Shown one piece after another: positions 46,655-55,591 of a stretch of 64,000 nt of DNA. This DNA is from JANXSD01 sp038206385 (GTDB lineage: Bacteria > Bacteroidota > Bacteroidia > AKYH767-A > OLB10). The first letter of the stretch is position 1; each line of letters opens with the position of its first letter. The position numbers were made by a program, and so were the translations under genes. The notes beneath the pieces were generated by a model that worked only from the letters and a program-made list of their open reading frames with translations, ran no database searches and was not told where the DNA came from. The stretch lies in assembly GCA_038206385.1 (NCBI GenBank), contig JBBRAW010000005.1, forward strand, positions 6,800-70,799, read 5' to 3'.

Positions 46655-48181
46655 CTATTTACCTTCTACTTTTACTCCATCCAATTTTTTCAGATCACCA
46701 TTTTGATACGTTGAAGAAAGCATTAATATTCCATCTACATCAAACGATTTCCAAACACCATCTTTTAAACCTAATCGATAATTTCGTTCCTCTTTAACTT
46801 TACCATTATCATAATAATATTTATGGATACCATTTTCTTGTCCTTCAAAATAGTCACCTTCAAAAGCAAGTTTACCATTTAAATAAAATTGTTTCCATGG
46901 TCCGTCCATATTTCCTTCTACATAATTACCCTCGGCATTGTATTCTCCATTACGGTATTTCCAAGGACCTTCACGTAAACCATTTGAATAATTTCCTTCT
47001 GCAATTAAAGTATTGTTAATATCGAATTCTTTACTGTGTCCTTCTTCTTTTCCATCCTTATACGTTTCTTCTCTTAGCGTTTTTCCATCTTGATAATACC
47101 ATTTCCAAATGGAATTAGGAAGATTATTTTTGTACGATCCTTGTTGTTGAATTTGTTGATTTATATAATAGAACGTCCACATACCATCACGTTTCCCGTC
47201 TTTAAATATACCTTCCGACTTTACCATGCCATTTGAATAAAAATATTTCCATGAACCTTGTTGCAATCCGCTTGCATCAATTATTCCACCTTCGGCAATC
47301 ACTTTATCATTATCATACAATTTTGAGGAAGTGATCGTTCCCTTAGTATCATATTCACGATATACACCTTCTTTAATTCCATTGATAAGATTTACAGAAG
47401 ATTTTGGATGACCATTATTAAAGTAGTCTCGTTTAATATCAAGTTTTATATTGACAGCTTCATCGGCAACTAATTCACCATTTTTATAAATCTCCATTTG
47501 TTTAACAATACCATCATCTGTAAACGTTCTAAAAACGCCATTCTTCTTATCGTCTTTCCAAGAACCTTCCGTTGATACATTTCCTGATTTAAAAAACTCT
47601 TTCCATGTACCTTGTTTAAAACCGAATTTATCAAAGCGATTTATTTTTTCTTCTTTTACAAAGAAACCATTTTTATATTTTGTTAAAGTTATAATCCTTC
47701 CATCTTCTGCAAACTCTTTTGCTGTTCCATCTTCTGCACCATTTTTTAAGAAAATAATTTTTTCAAGATACCCTTGAGGACTATAATATTTTGCAATACT
47801 ATCAGGAATTCCATTATTTATCCAACGTTCCAATGCTAATTTTCCATCTGGAAAAAAATCGTTTTCCATTCCATTTTTAATTCCATTAACGTAAGTATAT
47901 TCGGTAGTTTTATTTTCTTTTTCATCATAAAATTTCCAAATACCATCAAGCTTACCATTTACACGATTTCCTTCCGATTTTAATTTTCCATTGTCGTAAT
48001 ACGCTTTCCAAATCCCATCAGGTTGATTATTCACAAAATTACCTTCAGAAGAAACTTTACCATTTGAATAATAAAATTTCATTGGACCATTTTTAGGAAG
48101 TTCTGTTACCTGAGCAAAAACAGAATTGCTAAAAAATGATAAACAGATAAAAAAGAATATATTTATTTTAATTAATCGCAT
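46655..48181 (-). CDS. Exported MORN-repeat (YwqK-like) protein
   Basis: 508 residues from MRLIKINIFFFICLSFFSNSVFAQ, a signal peptide; three upstream codons offer another ATG. The rest is about seventeen copies of a MORN-type repeat, consensus YYxNGKxKxEGxYxNGKxxGxWKxY. The repeats (KFYYSNGKVSSEGNFVNNQ, AYYDNGKLKSEGN) form a long beta-meander. Annotation systems call such proteins YwqK-type antitoxin, but no toxin is present here; they are more likely surface or periplasmic scaffolds in Bacteroidota (inference). Confidence 0.85.
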   Translation of the reverse strand: MRLIKINIFFFICLSFFSNSVFAQVTELPKNGPMKFYYSNGKVSSEGNFVNNQPDGIWKAYYDNGKLKSEGNRVNGKLDGIWKFYDEKENKTTEYTYVNGIKNGMENDFFPDGKLALERWINNGIPDSIAKYYSPQGYLEKIIFLKNGAEDGTAKEFAEDGRIITLTKYKNGFFVKEEKINRFDKFGFKQGTWKEFFKSGNVSTEGSWKDDKKNGVFRTFTDDGIVKQMEIYKNGELVADEAVNIKLDIKRDYFNNGHPKSSVNLINGIKEGVYREYDTKGTITSSKLYDNDKVIAEGGIIDASGLQQGSWKYFYSNGMVKSEGIFKDGKRDGMWTFYYINQQIQQQGSYKNNLPNSIWKWYYQDGKTLREETYKDGKEEGHSKEFDINNTLIAEGNYSNGLREGPWKYRNGEYNAEGNYVEGNMDGPWKQFYLNGKLAFEGDYFEGQENGIHKYYYDNGKVKEERNYRLGLKDGVWKSFDVDGILMLSSTYQNGDLKKLDGVKVEGK

Positions 48182-48288
48182 AGTTAACAAGTATAAATCA
48201 AAAATAAATTGATCATAGTTTGACGAAGTTAAGCATCAATACTCAACCACGAATCATTAGTACGTAAAAACGATACAATCTGTTTTAT

Positions 48289-49293
48289 TTAAAGGCCAAG
48301 TTGGGCTGAAATTTCGAGCATCCGTTTTAAAGGACGTAAGGCATCTTCACGTATTGACTCTTGAATTAATACTTCTGGTTTTTCATGTTTCATGCAGAGA
48401 TACACTTTTTCCAGCGTATTTAATTTCATGTGTGGACAATCATTGCATGCACAATTATTATCCGGTGGGGCGGGTATAAAAGTCTTATTAGGTGAATCCT
48501 TTTGCATTTGATGGAGGATACCGCTTTCCGTTGCTACGATAAAGGATTGGGCTTTATTTTCCTTTGTAAATTTTAAAAGTGCCGTTGTTGAACCTATAAA
48601 TTCGGCCATTTTTAAAACGGCTTCTTCACATTCTGGATGAGCAATAATTACTGCTTGAGGATTACGTATTTTAAGTTGAGCAATTTTTTGCTGTGAAAAA
48701 ATCTCATGGACCATACAGGTACCATTCCATAATACTAAATCGCGACCTGTTTTTTTAGCCACATAAGCACCTAAATTTTTATCAGGAGCAAAAATTATGG
48801 GTGTTTCTTTAGGGATAGAATTAACAATTTGTACTGCGTTGCTAGAGGTACAAATAATATCACTAAGTGCTTTAATGGCAGCAGTGCAGTTGATATAACT
48901 GATCACAATATGATTGGAATGTGCATCTCTAAATCGCTTAAAATCAGCTGGTGGGCAAGAATCTGCTAAAGAACATCCAGCTCTGAAATCGGGCATAACC
49001 ACTTTTTTGCTTGGATTCAGCAATCGGGCAGTCTCCGCCATGAAGTGAACACCAGCGAAAACGATCATATCTGCTTTCGTTTTTTCAGCTTGTTGAGCTA
49101 GACCTAGGCTATCTCCGATATAATCGGCAACATCCTGAATGTCAGAATCTTGGTAGTAATGAGCAAGGATGACAGCATTTTTCTCAATTTTAAGCTTCTT
49201 AATTTCCTCGAAAAGATCTAATCTAGGATCAACTTTTTCACGGACAAAACCAGTCGTTGCGAAGTCGAAATCAGCTGAAGCGTTCATATCCAT
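48289..49293 (-). CDS. nadA: Quinolinate synthase
   Basis: 334 residues; ATG at 49291-49293 or two codons later. Condenses iminoaspartate with dihydroxyacetone phosphate to quinolinate, the precursor of NAD. Signatures: VILAHYYQDSDIQDVADYIGDSLGLAQQA, MPDFRAGCSLADSCP, CTSSNAVQIV, FIPAPPDNNCACNDCPHMKLNTLEKVYLCM with the Cys ligands of the [4Fe-4S] cluster. No nadB or nadC is nearby. Its start faces the gene-free AT-rich stretch. Confidence 0.96.
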   Translation of the reverse strand: MDMNASADFDFATTGFVREKVDPRLDLFEEIKKLKIEKNAVILAHYYQDSDIQDVADYIGDSLGLAQQAEKTKADMIVFAGVHFMAETARLLNPSKKVVMPDFRAGCSLADSCPPADFKRFRDAHSNHIVISYINCTAAIKALSDIICTSSNAVQIVNSIPKETPIIFAPDKNLGAYVAKKTGRDLVLWNGTCMVHEIFSQQKIAQLKIRNPQAVIIAHPECEEAVLKMAEFIGSTTALLKFTKENKAQSFIVATESGILHQMQKDSPNKTFIPAPPDNNCACNDCPHMKLNTLEKVYLCMKHEKPEVLIQESIREDALRPLKRMLEISAQLGL

Positions 49294-49390
49294 TTTTTTT
49301 GTTCGTTGGCCATATTCAGGGGAGAAGTCTGAAAGCCAACGGAGACAAAGGTCGGAGATTTCAGAGATAAAAATATTTTTTTTCGAATAA

Positions 49391-49964
49391 ACTAATGAAC
49401 CTTTTAGATCTTAACAGCTATTATATTTATTTAAATATTTTTAAAATAATTAATGTTAATAATAGGCTGTTAGTTTGGTTTATAAAATAGTGTTGAAATG
49501 CTTGTTGCTAACGATTATTAGAGTGGGTTAAAGAGTAATCAACATGTTATTAGCGCTTAAGTAATTGATATTGTAATTAAGTTCATTGTTATTAACAGAT
49601 GCTTATAACCTCAACTTTTTAGTGATTGTTATTTACTAATTGGTCGATTTGGTGTATAAAAAAGTTAACAAGAAATGATAACGAAATATAAAAAATCATG
49701 CCGTCGTATTGGTTTAAATATAAGCCAGCTATTAAATGAGATTCCAAATTAACTTGTGATAGAGATATGAACAGGTAAAAAGGTTATTAACACAAGTACT
49801 AACAATTATTAGCGGGGAGAATAAGTATAAATAACTAAATAATGCGGCGTAAAAGTTGTCATTTTTATTCATGTAGATAATCTATTTTTGGAAAGAGTAA
49901 ATTTAAATATGATTTAATGCATATTTGAAACTTGAAATTAATAGTAATGTAAAAGCGGAATAGT
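49391..49964. other. Gene-free AT-rich stretch with TTATTAACA boxes (possible oriC)
   Basis: No coding frame over this stretch. TTATTAACA occurs at 49589-49597 and 49784-49792 and in reverse at 49454-49462, with more near matches (TTATTAGCG, TTATTAGAG). CTAACGATTATTAG at 49508 and CTAACAATTATTAG at 49799 form a second repeat pair. The boxes resemble relaxed DnaA boxes (TTATNCACA). Almost all genes to the left for 36 kb run leftward and almost all to the right run rightward, as expected around an origin. dnaA itself is not in the window. Confidence 0.4.
49883..49890 (+). promoter_or_regulatory. Bacteroidota -7 promoter box TATTTTTG
   Basis: TATTTTTG fits the TAnnTTTG -7 box and lies 75 bases before the glycosyltransferase ATG. 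A TTG at 49856-49858 is a loose -33 candidate with a longer-than-usual spacer (24 bases). Confidence 0.45.
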
Positions 49965-51152
49965 ATGCATATTTTAATAATACCATCATGGTATAAATCA
50001 TATCCAGGAGATGTACTTGGAAGTTTTTTTGAGGAGCAGGCGAGAGCTTTAAAAAAGAATGGACATCAGGTGGGAATATTATTTCAGATATTTTTCCCTT
50101 TCTCAGATATATTTAAGAAGAAGTTAAAATATCCAGGTTATTATGATGATAATGGAATTCCTACAATAGTATATGGTATTCAAGGATTCGTTCCACGATC
50201 AAGAAAATTTAATGATGCTTATGAAACGTATGTTACAAATAGAAAATTTAAACAATATGTAAAGCAATTTGGAATACCAGATATTATTCATGCGCATTCT
50301 ATATTTGATGCAGGTCTTTTTGGTATTGATCTTTCAAAGAGATACAATATACCTTTAGTAATAACGGAGCATCTAACACATTATATTACAGGAAAATTAT
50401 CATTAGATCACGACATTCCTTTAGCACGAAAAATTTTTAGTGAAACAGATTGTTGTTTAGTTGTTGGTACTTTATTTAAAGAAGAATTAGCAAAAGCGGT
50501 GAATTTACCTTCATCAACATTTAAGGTAGTTTACAATATGGTTTCTGATTTATTTTTTACGAATGTTAAAGAAAAAAAATATCAGCAAGGAGAAGAATTT
50601 ATTTTTTTTACTAATTCTTTTTTGAATCCACGAAAGAACCACCAACTACTATTTAAATCGTTAAAAAAAATTCTTGATAAGGGATTTAAAGCAAAATTAA
50701 TTGTTGGAGGATTTGGTGAAACAGAACAATATTTAAAGGAGCTAGTTCAAGAATACGGACTTCAGCAAAATGTAGAATTTACAGGATCGTTAAGTAGAGA
50801 TCAAGTGAAGGAGAATATTGATAATTGCCATGCTTTTTTATTAGCAAGTACGTATGAAACATTTGGAGTAGTATTGATAGAAGCTTTAGCAGGTGGAAGA
50901 CCAATTATTACTACTGATTCTGGCGGACCGAGGGATATTATAAAAAGTGAAACACTTGGTTTCTTATTAAAATCATTTGAGATAGAAGAGTTCGCTTCCG
51001 CAATGGAATATATGATAACGAATTATTCAGCGTATAATCAATTAGAAATTAGTAAATATGCTTTTGAAAATTTTTCTGAAAATGTTATTTCACAACAGTT
51101 GGTGGATATTTACAAAGAGTTGATTCAAAAGAAAGCGAAAGCTATTGAGTAG
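49965..51152 (+). CDS. Glycosyltransferase family 4 protein
   Basis: 395 residues with a GT-B fold. The N-terminal acceptor domain begins MHILIIPSWYKSYPGDVLGSFFEEQARALKKNGHQ; the C-terminal donor domain has TNSFLNPRKNHQLLFKSL, GGFGETEQYLKEL, VEFTGSLSRDQVKENI and SLLAST-like ... ETFGVVLIEALAGGRPIITTDSGGPRDII (E-x7-E catalytic motif). It probably adds a sugar to an envelope glycan. It stands alone, with a hairpin after it. Confidence 0.93.
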   Translation: MHILIIPSWYKSYPGDVLGSFFEEQARALKKNGHQVGILFQIFFPFSDIFKKKLKYPGYYDDNGIPTIVYGIQGFVPRSRKFNDAYETYVTNRKFKQYVKQFGIPDIIHAHSIFDAGLFGIDLSKRYNIPLVITEHLTHYITGKLSLDHDIPLARKIFSETDCCLVVGTLFKEELAKAVNLPSSTFKVVYNMVSDLFFTNVKEKKYQQGEEFIFFTNSFLNPRKNHQLLFKSLKKILDKGFKAKLIVGGFGETEQYLKELVQEYGLQQNVEFTGSLSRDQVKENIDNCHAFLLASTYETFGVVLIEALAGGRPIITTDSGGPRDIIKSETLGFLLKSFEIEEFASAMEYMITNYSAYNQLEISKYAFENFSENVISQQLVDIYKELIQKKAKAIE

Positions 51153-51160
51153 AAAAAAAG

Positions 51161-51187
51161 CGTCCGTTCCTGGTTAAGAAACGGACG
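51161..51187. terminator. Hairpin after the glycosyltransferase
   Basis: An 8-bp perfect stem CGTCCGTT with AACGGACG around a loop, starting 9 bases after the stop. The A-run before it gives a T-tract only on the minus strand, so it may be a weak plus-strand terminator or one serving the opposite direction. Confidence 0.5.
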
Positions 51188-51358
51188 ACAAAATCAATGA
51201 TAGTTACAGGAACATTAAAGTTGAAAAGTTAGAATAAATCATTGGATTGTAAGTTATCGTGGACAAGGTTTATTTTCTATGGACTTTTCCAATTAATTTA
51301 ATATTTTACAAAAGTCGGTTCTGTTAAAGCGTTAAAAAAGGGTGAAACCTGCAAATTA

Positions 51359-51390
51359 GGGGGGTATTTTACCCCCCGTGTAAAATACCC
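51359..51390. promoter_or_regulatory. Overlapping alternative palindromes upstream of 51446
   Basis: GGGTATTTTAC at 51362-51372 pairs perfectly with GTAAAATACCC at 51380-51390 (11 bp), while GGGGGG at 51359-51364 can instead pair with CCCCCC at 51372-51377. The two structures exclude each other. Sits about 60 bp before the ATG at 51446, on the path to the two-component cluster; possible operator for the NarL-type regulator encoded downstream or an RNA switch. Neither is proven. Confidence 0.45.
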
Positions 51391-51445
51391 GTTTATAAAT
51401 GGTTTAAATCGTTTTCATTTGTATGACAAATCCATAACTACTTAT

Positions 51446-52249
51446 ATGAGAGTTCAACGATGCCCAGAAGCAAATACTGGAGAATAAGGAAGTCAGATAA
51501 ATACTAATAATATAAGTGCATGGCCCATTCCAGCTACGGATAGAAATTTAATGTACTCCTCTCGTTATGAGGCGATGACCCAAAGTGATAATAATGAATT
51601 ATTATTTATTGATAGCATTGTTAATGTGAAAATATTAATTGAGTATTATAAAAGTTATGAAAACAGTTTGTTTTTAGGATTGCGTTTTTACCCAGGTTAC
51701 GATAATAGCAATACCATTTTTTCTGTTTTATGCCTTTCAAGTGAAACCGAAGCACCAGATGCAGATCATATATTGTTAGGAGATACCAATATAATAACAA
51801 CTCTTATTCCAACCACAGCTACCATTGCAAGATCATATATAAACCAATATTGGACGAATGTATTTATTGATGGTCAGCCACAATCATTATTGAACAGGTA
51901 TTATAAAAAATCGAGGTACTTCTCATGGGAAACTATTTTAATTTATTTATCTGCCAACATCCCAAATTTTGATGCAAATGACCCTCTTACATTTGAGAAT
52001 TATTCGTTAAATTTTGAACATGCATTTTGTAACACAACAATGGCAGAGCGATTTATAGGTTATGGCATAAACTTATTTCCTGGAATGGTTGCTATTGATT
52101 TATGTGGATATGCGATAATGATGCAAGTTTTAGATCAACAATATAATTCATTGATTGATCCTAATGCAATTTATCAAGAGGGAAATTATGCAGGGAGGCA
52201 TTTGGAAATAGCAAAACCATGCCCTCCATTTTGCGGTGACACCTTTTAA
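51446..52249 (+). CDS. Unknown protein; usable start at 51551, earlier start blocked by a stop
   Basis: From the ATG at 51551 the protein has 232 residues (MYSSRYEAMTQSDNNELLF ... CPPFCGDTF). No signal peptide or recognised domain; it ends in a Cys-containing tail (AKPCPPFCGDTF). The same frame is open back to 51488 and, beyond a single TAA at 51485-51487, back to an ATG at 51446 (MRVQRCPEANTGE). The upstream stretch reads like protein (ISAWPIPATDRNLM), so the gene may have lost its native N-terminus to a stop codon. It precedes a membrane protein and two-component genes on the same strand and is probably part of that unit. Confidence 0.55.
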
Positions 52250-52296
52250 CTCAATAAAAAAAATTATCTTGTTGCCTTTAATCAATAAAGGTAAAT

Positions 52297-52965
52297 GTGT
52301 TAAAACTACTCTTTTATTTATGTAAGGATGCGACTATTCCGTTAGCAATAATTACAAGTCTTTTATTATTATTGCTATTAAAGAAAATCTATAAAAACGA
52401 AATAAATATTCTTTTAATAGTTCTCTGCTATACCATAACAGAAATTACAGCTGGAACACTTGGTTTTCATCATCAATATAATTTATGGTTTTATAATTTA
52501 ACGATTTTACCTACTTATTATTTATACGCTTATCTATATTATAAAAATTTAAACAATGAAAGGTTAAAGAAATCAATAAAAGTAGCATCAATTTTATTTA
52601 CAATAGTATACTTTATAAATAATAAATACGGACAAGGCGAAACAGGATTTAACACCTTAACTTATATACCTGCAAATACATTTGTTGCAATTATCGCATT
52701 CATGTATATGAAACAATTTGTTGAAACCAGAGATGAAAATCCATTCTCAGATTTATTATTTTGGTTTTCGTTAGCAACAGTTCTTGATCTTACAGGATCG
52801 ATACCGACATTGTGTACATTGTCGACAATTGATTTTGCAAAAGAAGAAATAGTTGTAAATTTTAATAAAATGCTTGCCTGGGTAGAATATTTGTGGTTTA
52901 TAATAATAATAATTGGTTCAATATGGACAAAGGCAAGAGTGAAATTGCCATCTTCATTATCTTAA
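52297..52965 (+). CDS. Membrane protein preceding the sensor kinase
   Basis: 222 residues with a GTG start and about seven predicted membrane helices (IPLAIITSLLLLLLL, FSLATVLDLTGSIPTL, YLWFIIIIIGSIW). No catalytic motif seen. Its 3' end overlaps the kinase start region (52923) by about 43 bases in another frame, so the two are translationally coupled; it may be a sensor or partner subunit for the kinase, which has its own single short membrane anchor. Confidence 0.7.
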   Translation: MLKLLFYLCKDATIPLAIITSLLLLLLLKKIYKNEINILLIVLCYTITEITAGTLGFHHQYNLWFYNLTILPTYYLYAYLYYKNLNNERLKKSIKVASILFTIVYFINNKYGQGETGFNTLTYIPANTFVAIIAFMYMKQFVETRDENPFSDLLFWFSLATVLDLTGSIPTLCTLSTIDFAKEEIVVNFNKMLAWVEYLWFIIIIIGSIWTKARVKLPSSLS

Positions 52966-53717
52966 CAACTTTTGTTATTTTATTGATGATTCTTATGTTA
53001 GTTAACTTACTGCTTTCTGGTAGGAATAAACGACTAAGATTCAAAAGTGAATTAGCTGAAATGAAGACGCAGTTAGAAATGGAATTAGCAAAGACAAGAG
53101 TAGAAGTTGCTGAAAGTACTTTAAACGATGTTGCGCGCGACTTGCATGATGATGTAGGACAACAAATAAGTTTTAGTATAATACAACTCAATAATTTTTT
53201 ACAAGTTGCGGATCTAAATACAAACAAAACACTTGCTGAAGCAAAAGAAAGTATGCATGATGCATTACAATCTGTTCGATCAATTTCGAAAGTTTTAAGT
53301 CATGATTATATTAGTTCCTTTGGAATTAATAATGCGATAGAACAATTATTTTCAGGACTAAAAAGAAAGGGAATCATTCAAACATCTTTAGATTTTTCGA
53401 ATGAAATACATTTTATATCAGCATCAAATGAGATTTTTGCTTTTCGCATAATTCAAGAATGTATTAGCAATACCATTAAGCATGCAGAGGCTGATCATTT
53501 ATCACTTTTTATTCGTGAGGAGAATAATATTATTACAATAACATATAGTGATAATGGAAAGGGGATAAATTTCGAAATGATAAATAACGACTTCAAAAAA
53601 TTCTCGATGGGATTTAGTAATCTCATCAAGCGAGCGGAATTGATGAAAGGAACAATAACGTTTTTACCTGCAGAAAATGGTGGTCTTAAAACAGTATTAA
53701 TTTTTCCAAATATTTAA
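52923..53717 (+). CDS. NarL-type sensor histidine kinase (HisKA_3)
   Basis: 264 residues from MDKGKSEIAIFIILTTF. One membrane helix near the N-terminus (IAIFIILTTFVILLMILMLVNLLL), then the HisKA_3 dimerisation domain with LHDDVGQQISFS (phospho-acceptor His), and a GHKL ATPase domain with QECISNTIKHAEADHL (N box) and SDNGKGINFEM (G1). No extracytoplasmic sensor domain, so it probably senses through the preceding membrane protein or inside the cell. The response regulator follows after 10 bases. Confidence 0.9.
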   Translation: MDKGKSEIAIFIILTTFVILLMILMLVNLLLSGRNKRLRFKSELAEMKTQLEMELAKTRVEVAESTLNDVARDLHDDVGQQISFSIIQLNNFLQVADLNTNKTLAEAKESMHDALQSVRSISKVLSHDYISSFGINNAIEQLFSGLKRKGIIQTSLDFSNEIHFISASNEIFAFRIIQECISNTIKHAEADHLSLFIREENNIITITYSDNGKGINFEMINNDFKKFSMGFSNLIKRAELMKGTITFLPAENGGLKTVLIFPNI

Positions 53718-53727
53718 ACGGAGCATT

Positions 53728-54402
53728 ATGGAAATCAAAATTGGATTAGTAGATGATCATCATTTGATACGTAAGGGGATACGATCATTGTTAGGAAATT
53801 TAAACAATTACGAAGTAGTTCTTGAGGCATCGAATGGAAAAGAAATGATTCAACAATTGGAGACAGCAGAAATACTACCTGAAATAATTTTGATTGATGT
53901 GAACATGCCTGTGATGGGCGGTGTTGAAGCAGTAAAAATAGTTACAGATAAATTTCCAGAAATTAAAATGATAGCATTATCGGTGAGTGATGATGTTAAG
54001 ACTATAAAAGAGATGATTGGTGCTGGGGCAAAGGCATATCTCTTTAAAGATTCATCACCGGAATTATTTTTAAATGTTTTAGTTCAGGTGAAAGAAAACG
54101 GTTTTTTTTATGATAAAGTTGTTATTGAAAGTTTAATGTTGGCGAATAAACCACCATCATGGGAAAACAAGAAAAAGGATAATTATAAATCGCAGCTTCA
54201 AGTACAAGAACTCACTTTAAGAGAAATAGAGTTTATCCAATATTGTTGTAGCGAACTTACCTATAAAGAAATCGCGGAAAAAATGAAATTGAGTTATCGT
54301 ACTATTGATGGACATCGAGAAGCAGTTTTTACCAAGCTAGAAGTAAAATCCAGAACGGGGTTGGTAATTTTTGCTATTTATTTGGGTCTAGTAAAATTAT
54401 AG
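53728..54402 (+). CDS. NarL/LuxR-family response regulator
   Basis: 224 residues. Receiver domain with KIGLVDDHHLIRKGIRSLL, phospho-acceptor Asp57 in ILIDVNMPVMGG and Lys at AYLFKDSS; a C-terminal LuxR helix-turn-helix LTLREIEFIQYCCSELTYKEIAEKMKLSYRTIDGHREAVFTKLEVKSRTGL. It is the partner of the kinase at 52923-53717. Its targets are unknown; the palindromes at 51359-51390 are one candidate. Confidence 0.95.
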   Translation: MEIKIGLVDDHHLIRKGIRSLLGNLNNYEVVLEASNGKEMIQQLETAEILPEIILIDVNMPVMGGVEAVKIVTDKFPEIKMIALSVSDDVKTIKEMIGAGAKAYLFKDSSPELFLNVLVQVKENGFFYDKVVIESLMLANKPPSWENKKKDNYKSQLQVQELTLREIEFIQYCCSELTYKEIAEKMKLSYRTIDGHREAVFTKLEVKSRTGLVIFAIYLGLVKL

Positions 54403-54450
54403 GATTTTGATTGGTAAAAGATAATATCTTCGAAAGACAAAAGCGTTATA

Positions 54451-55212
54451 ATGATTCGTCAAAATTTAACTAAAAAGAAGGCGGCACGTCGTCATATTAA
54501 ATGGCGTGGACATGATATTTTACGAATAGAAAGTTTTAGCGATGCCATCTTCGCTTTCGCAATGACATTACTTGTGGTTTCATTAGAAGTGCCTAAAACA
54601 TTTGTGGAATTAAAGATGGGAATGTCTGGCGTGCCTGGATTTGCAATATGTTTTAGTTTATTATTTTTTATTTGGCATGATCAATATATTTTCTTTCGTC
54701 ATTATTATTTGAATGATACGCGAACAATATTTTTAAATGCGATATTATTATTTACAGTTTTATTTTATGTGTATCCATTAAAATTTCTTTTCTCGTTATT
54801 GATAGATGGAAATACGTTTATGGAAAATGGTGTGGCGCATGAGAAATTAACATCATACACTCAGCTACGAGATTTGATGGAAATTTATGGATTAGGATTC
54901 TTCTTTATCTATTTTGTTTTTCTGTTATTGTACATGAATGCGATGCGACATAAAGAAAAATTGCAACTCAACAACATCGAAATTTATCATACCAAAACAG
55001 AAATGTACAAACAAGGTTTCATGATGTTTTTTGGTTTATCGAGTGCCATTGCCGCCTACCTCGTTCCCGATATATACACAGGAACCACCGGATTTTTTTA
55101 CATGCTCATTGGCCCCGTATTAGTATTCTTATTCAAATTCCGATTTGCTCGAATGAAAAAAATATTTTCACAAAGCGAGATGGAGGAACATGATGTTTGG
55201 GTGGCGGGATGA
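54451..55212 (+). CDS. TMEM175 family (DUF1211) channel-like protein
   Basis: 253 residues. RIESFSDAIFAFAMTLLVVSLEVPKT matches the first helix signature (FSDxxFAxxxTLL) of TMEM175 proteins, which form potassium channels; about six helices follow. A single family repeat is usual in bacteria. It begins 48 bases after the response regulator on the same strand and may be read from the same promoter. Confidence 0.88.
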   Translation: MIRQNLTKKKAARRHIKWRGHDILRIESFSDAIFAFAMTLLVVSLEVPKTFVELKMGMSGVPGFAICFSLLFFIWHDQYIFFRHYYLNDTRTIFLNAILLFTVLFYVYPLKFLFSLLIDGNTFMENGVAHEKLTSYTQLRDLMEIYGLGFFFIYFVFLLLYMNAMRHKEKLQLNNIEIYHTKTEMYKQGFMMFFGLSSAIAAYLVPDIYTGTTGFFYMLIGPVLVFLFKFRFARMKKIFSQSEMEEHDVWVAG

Positions 55213-55324
55213 GTGGAACTACTAAAATTTAATTTAATTTGATAACAAGACAAGTTAATTAACAAGAAAAGGCGGGGTTGCTGAAAACGGAGTAGAGTAG
55301 GCGACAATAATTTATTCTAAAGTT

Positions 55325-55591
55325 ATGAAGAAAAACAAGCTAATTAAATTTGTGTTGCTGATATTAGCAATTACATTAGTGACATCATGTTCAAAAATGT
55401 ATCAAGTTTTTGAAACTAGTTCTGCGGATACGAAACTTGAAAGGGATTCATATTTATTTGAAAACGCTGACATTAAAATCAGCTACAATTTTTGGGCTGA
55501 TGCTGGACAAGTTTCATTCGTGCTTACTAACAAACTTGATTCATCTATTTATATTGATTGGGATAAATCACATTTAATCACTAAGGGTTAA
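55325..55591 (+). pseudogene. Lipoprotein gene cut short by an IS200-type insertion
   Basis: 88 residues. Signal plus lipobox KFVLLILAITLVTSCSKMY, then the start of a beta domain (YLFENADIKISYNFWADAGQVSF ... LTNKLDSSIYIDWDKSHL) that ends abruptly with TKG and a stop at the edge of the inserted element. In the homologues I recall, this section runs much longer, so the C-terminal two thirds are missing. No continuation is recognisable beyond the element. Confidence 0.65.

Noticed and set aside
46655..48181. CRISPR-like periodic repeats
   Set aside because: The periodicity is in the protein (MORN repeats); the DNA repeats are not identical and the frame is one gene.
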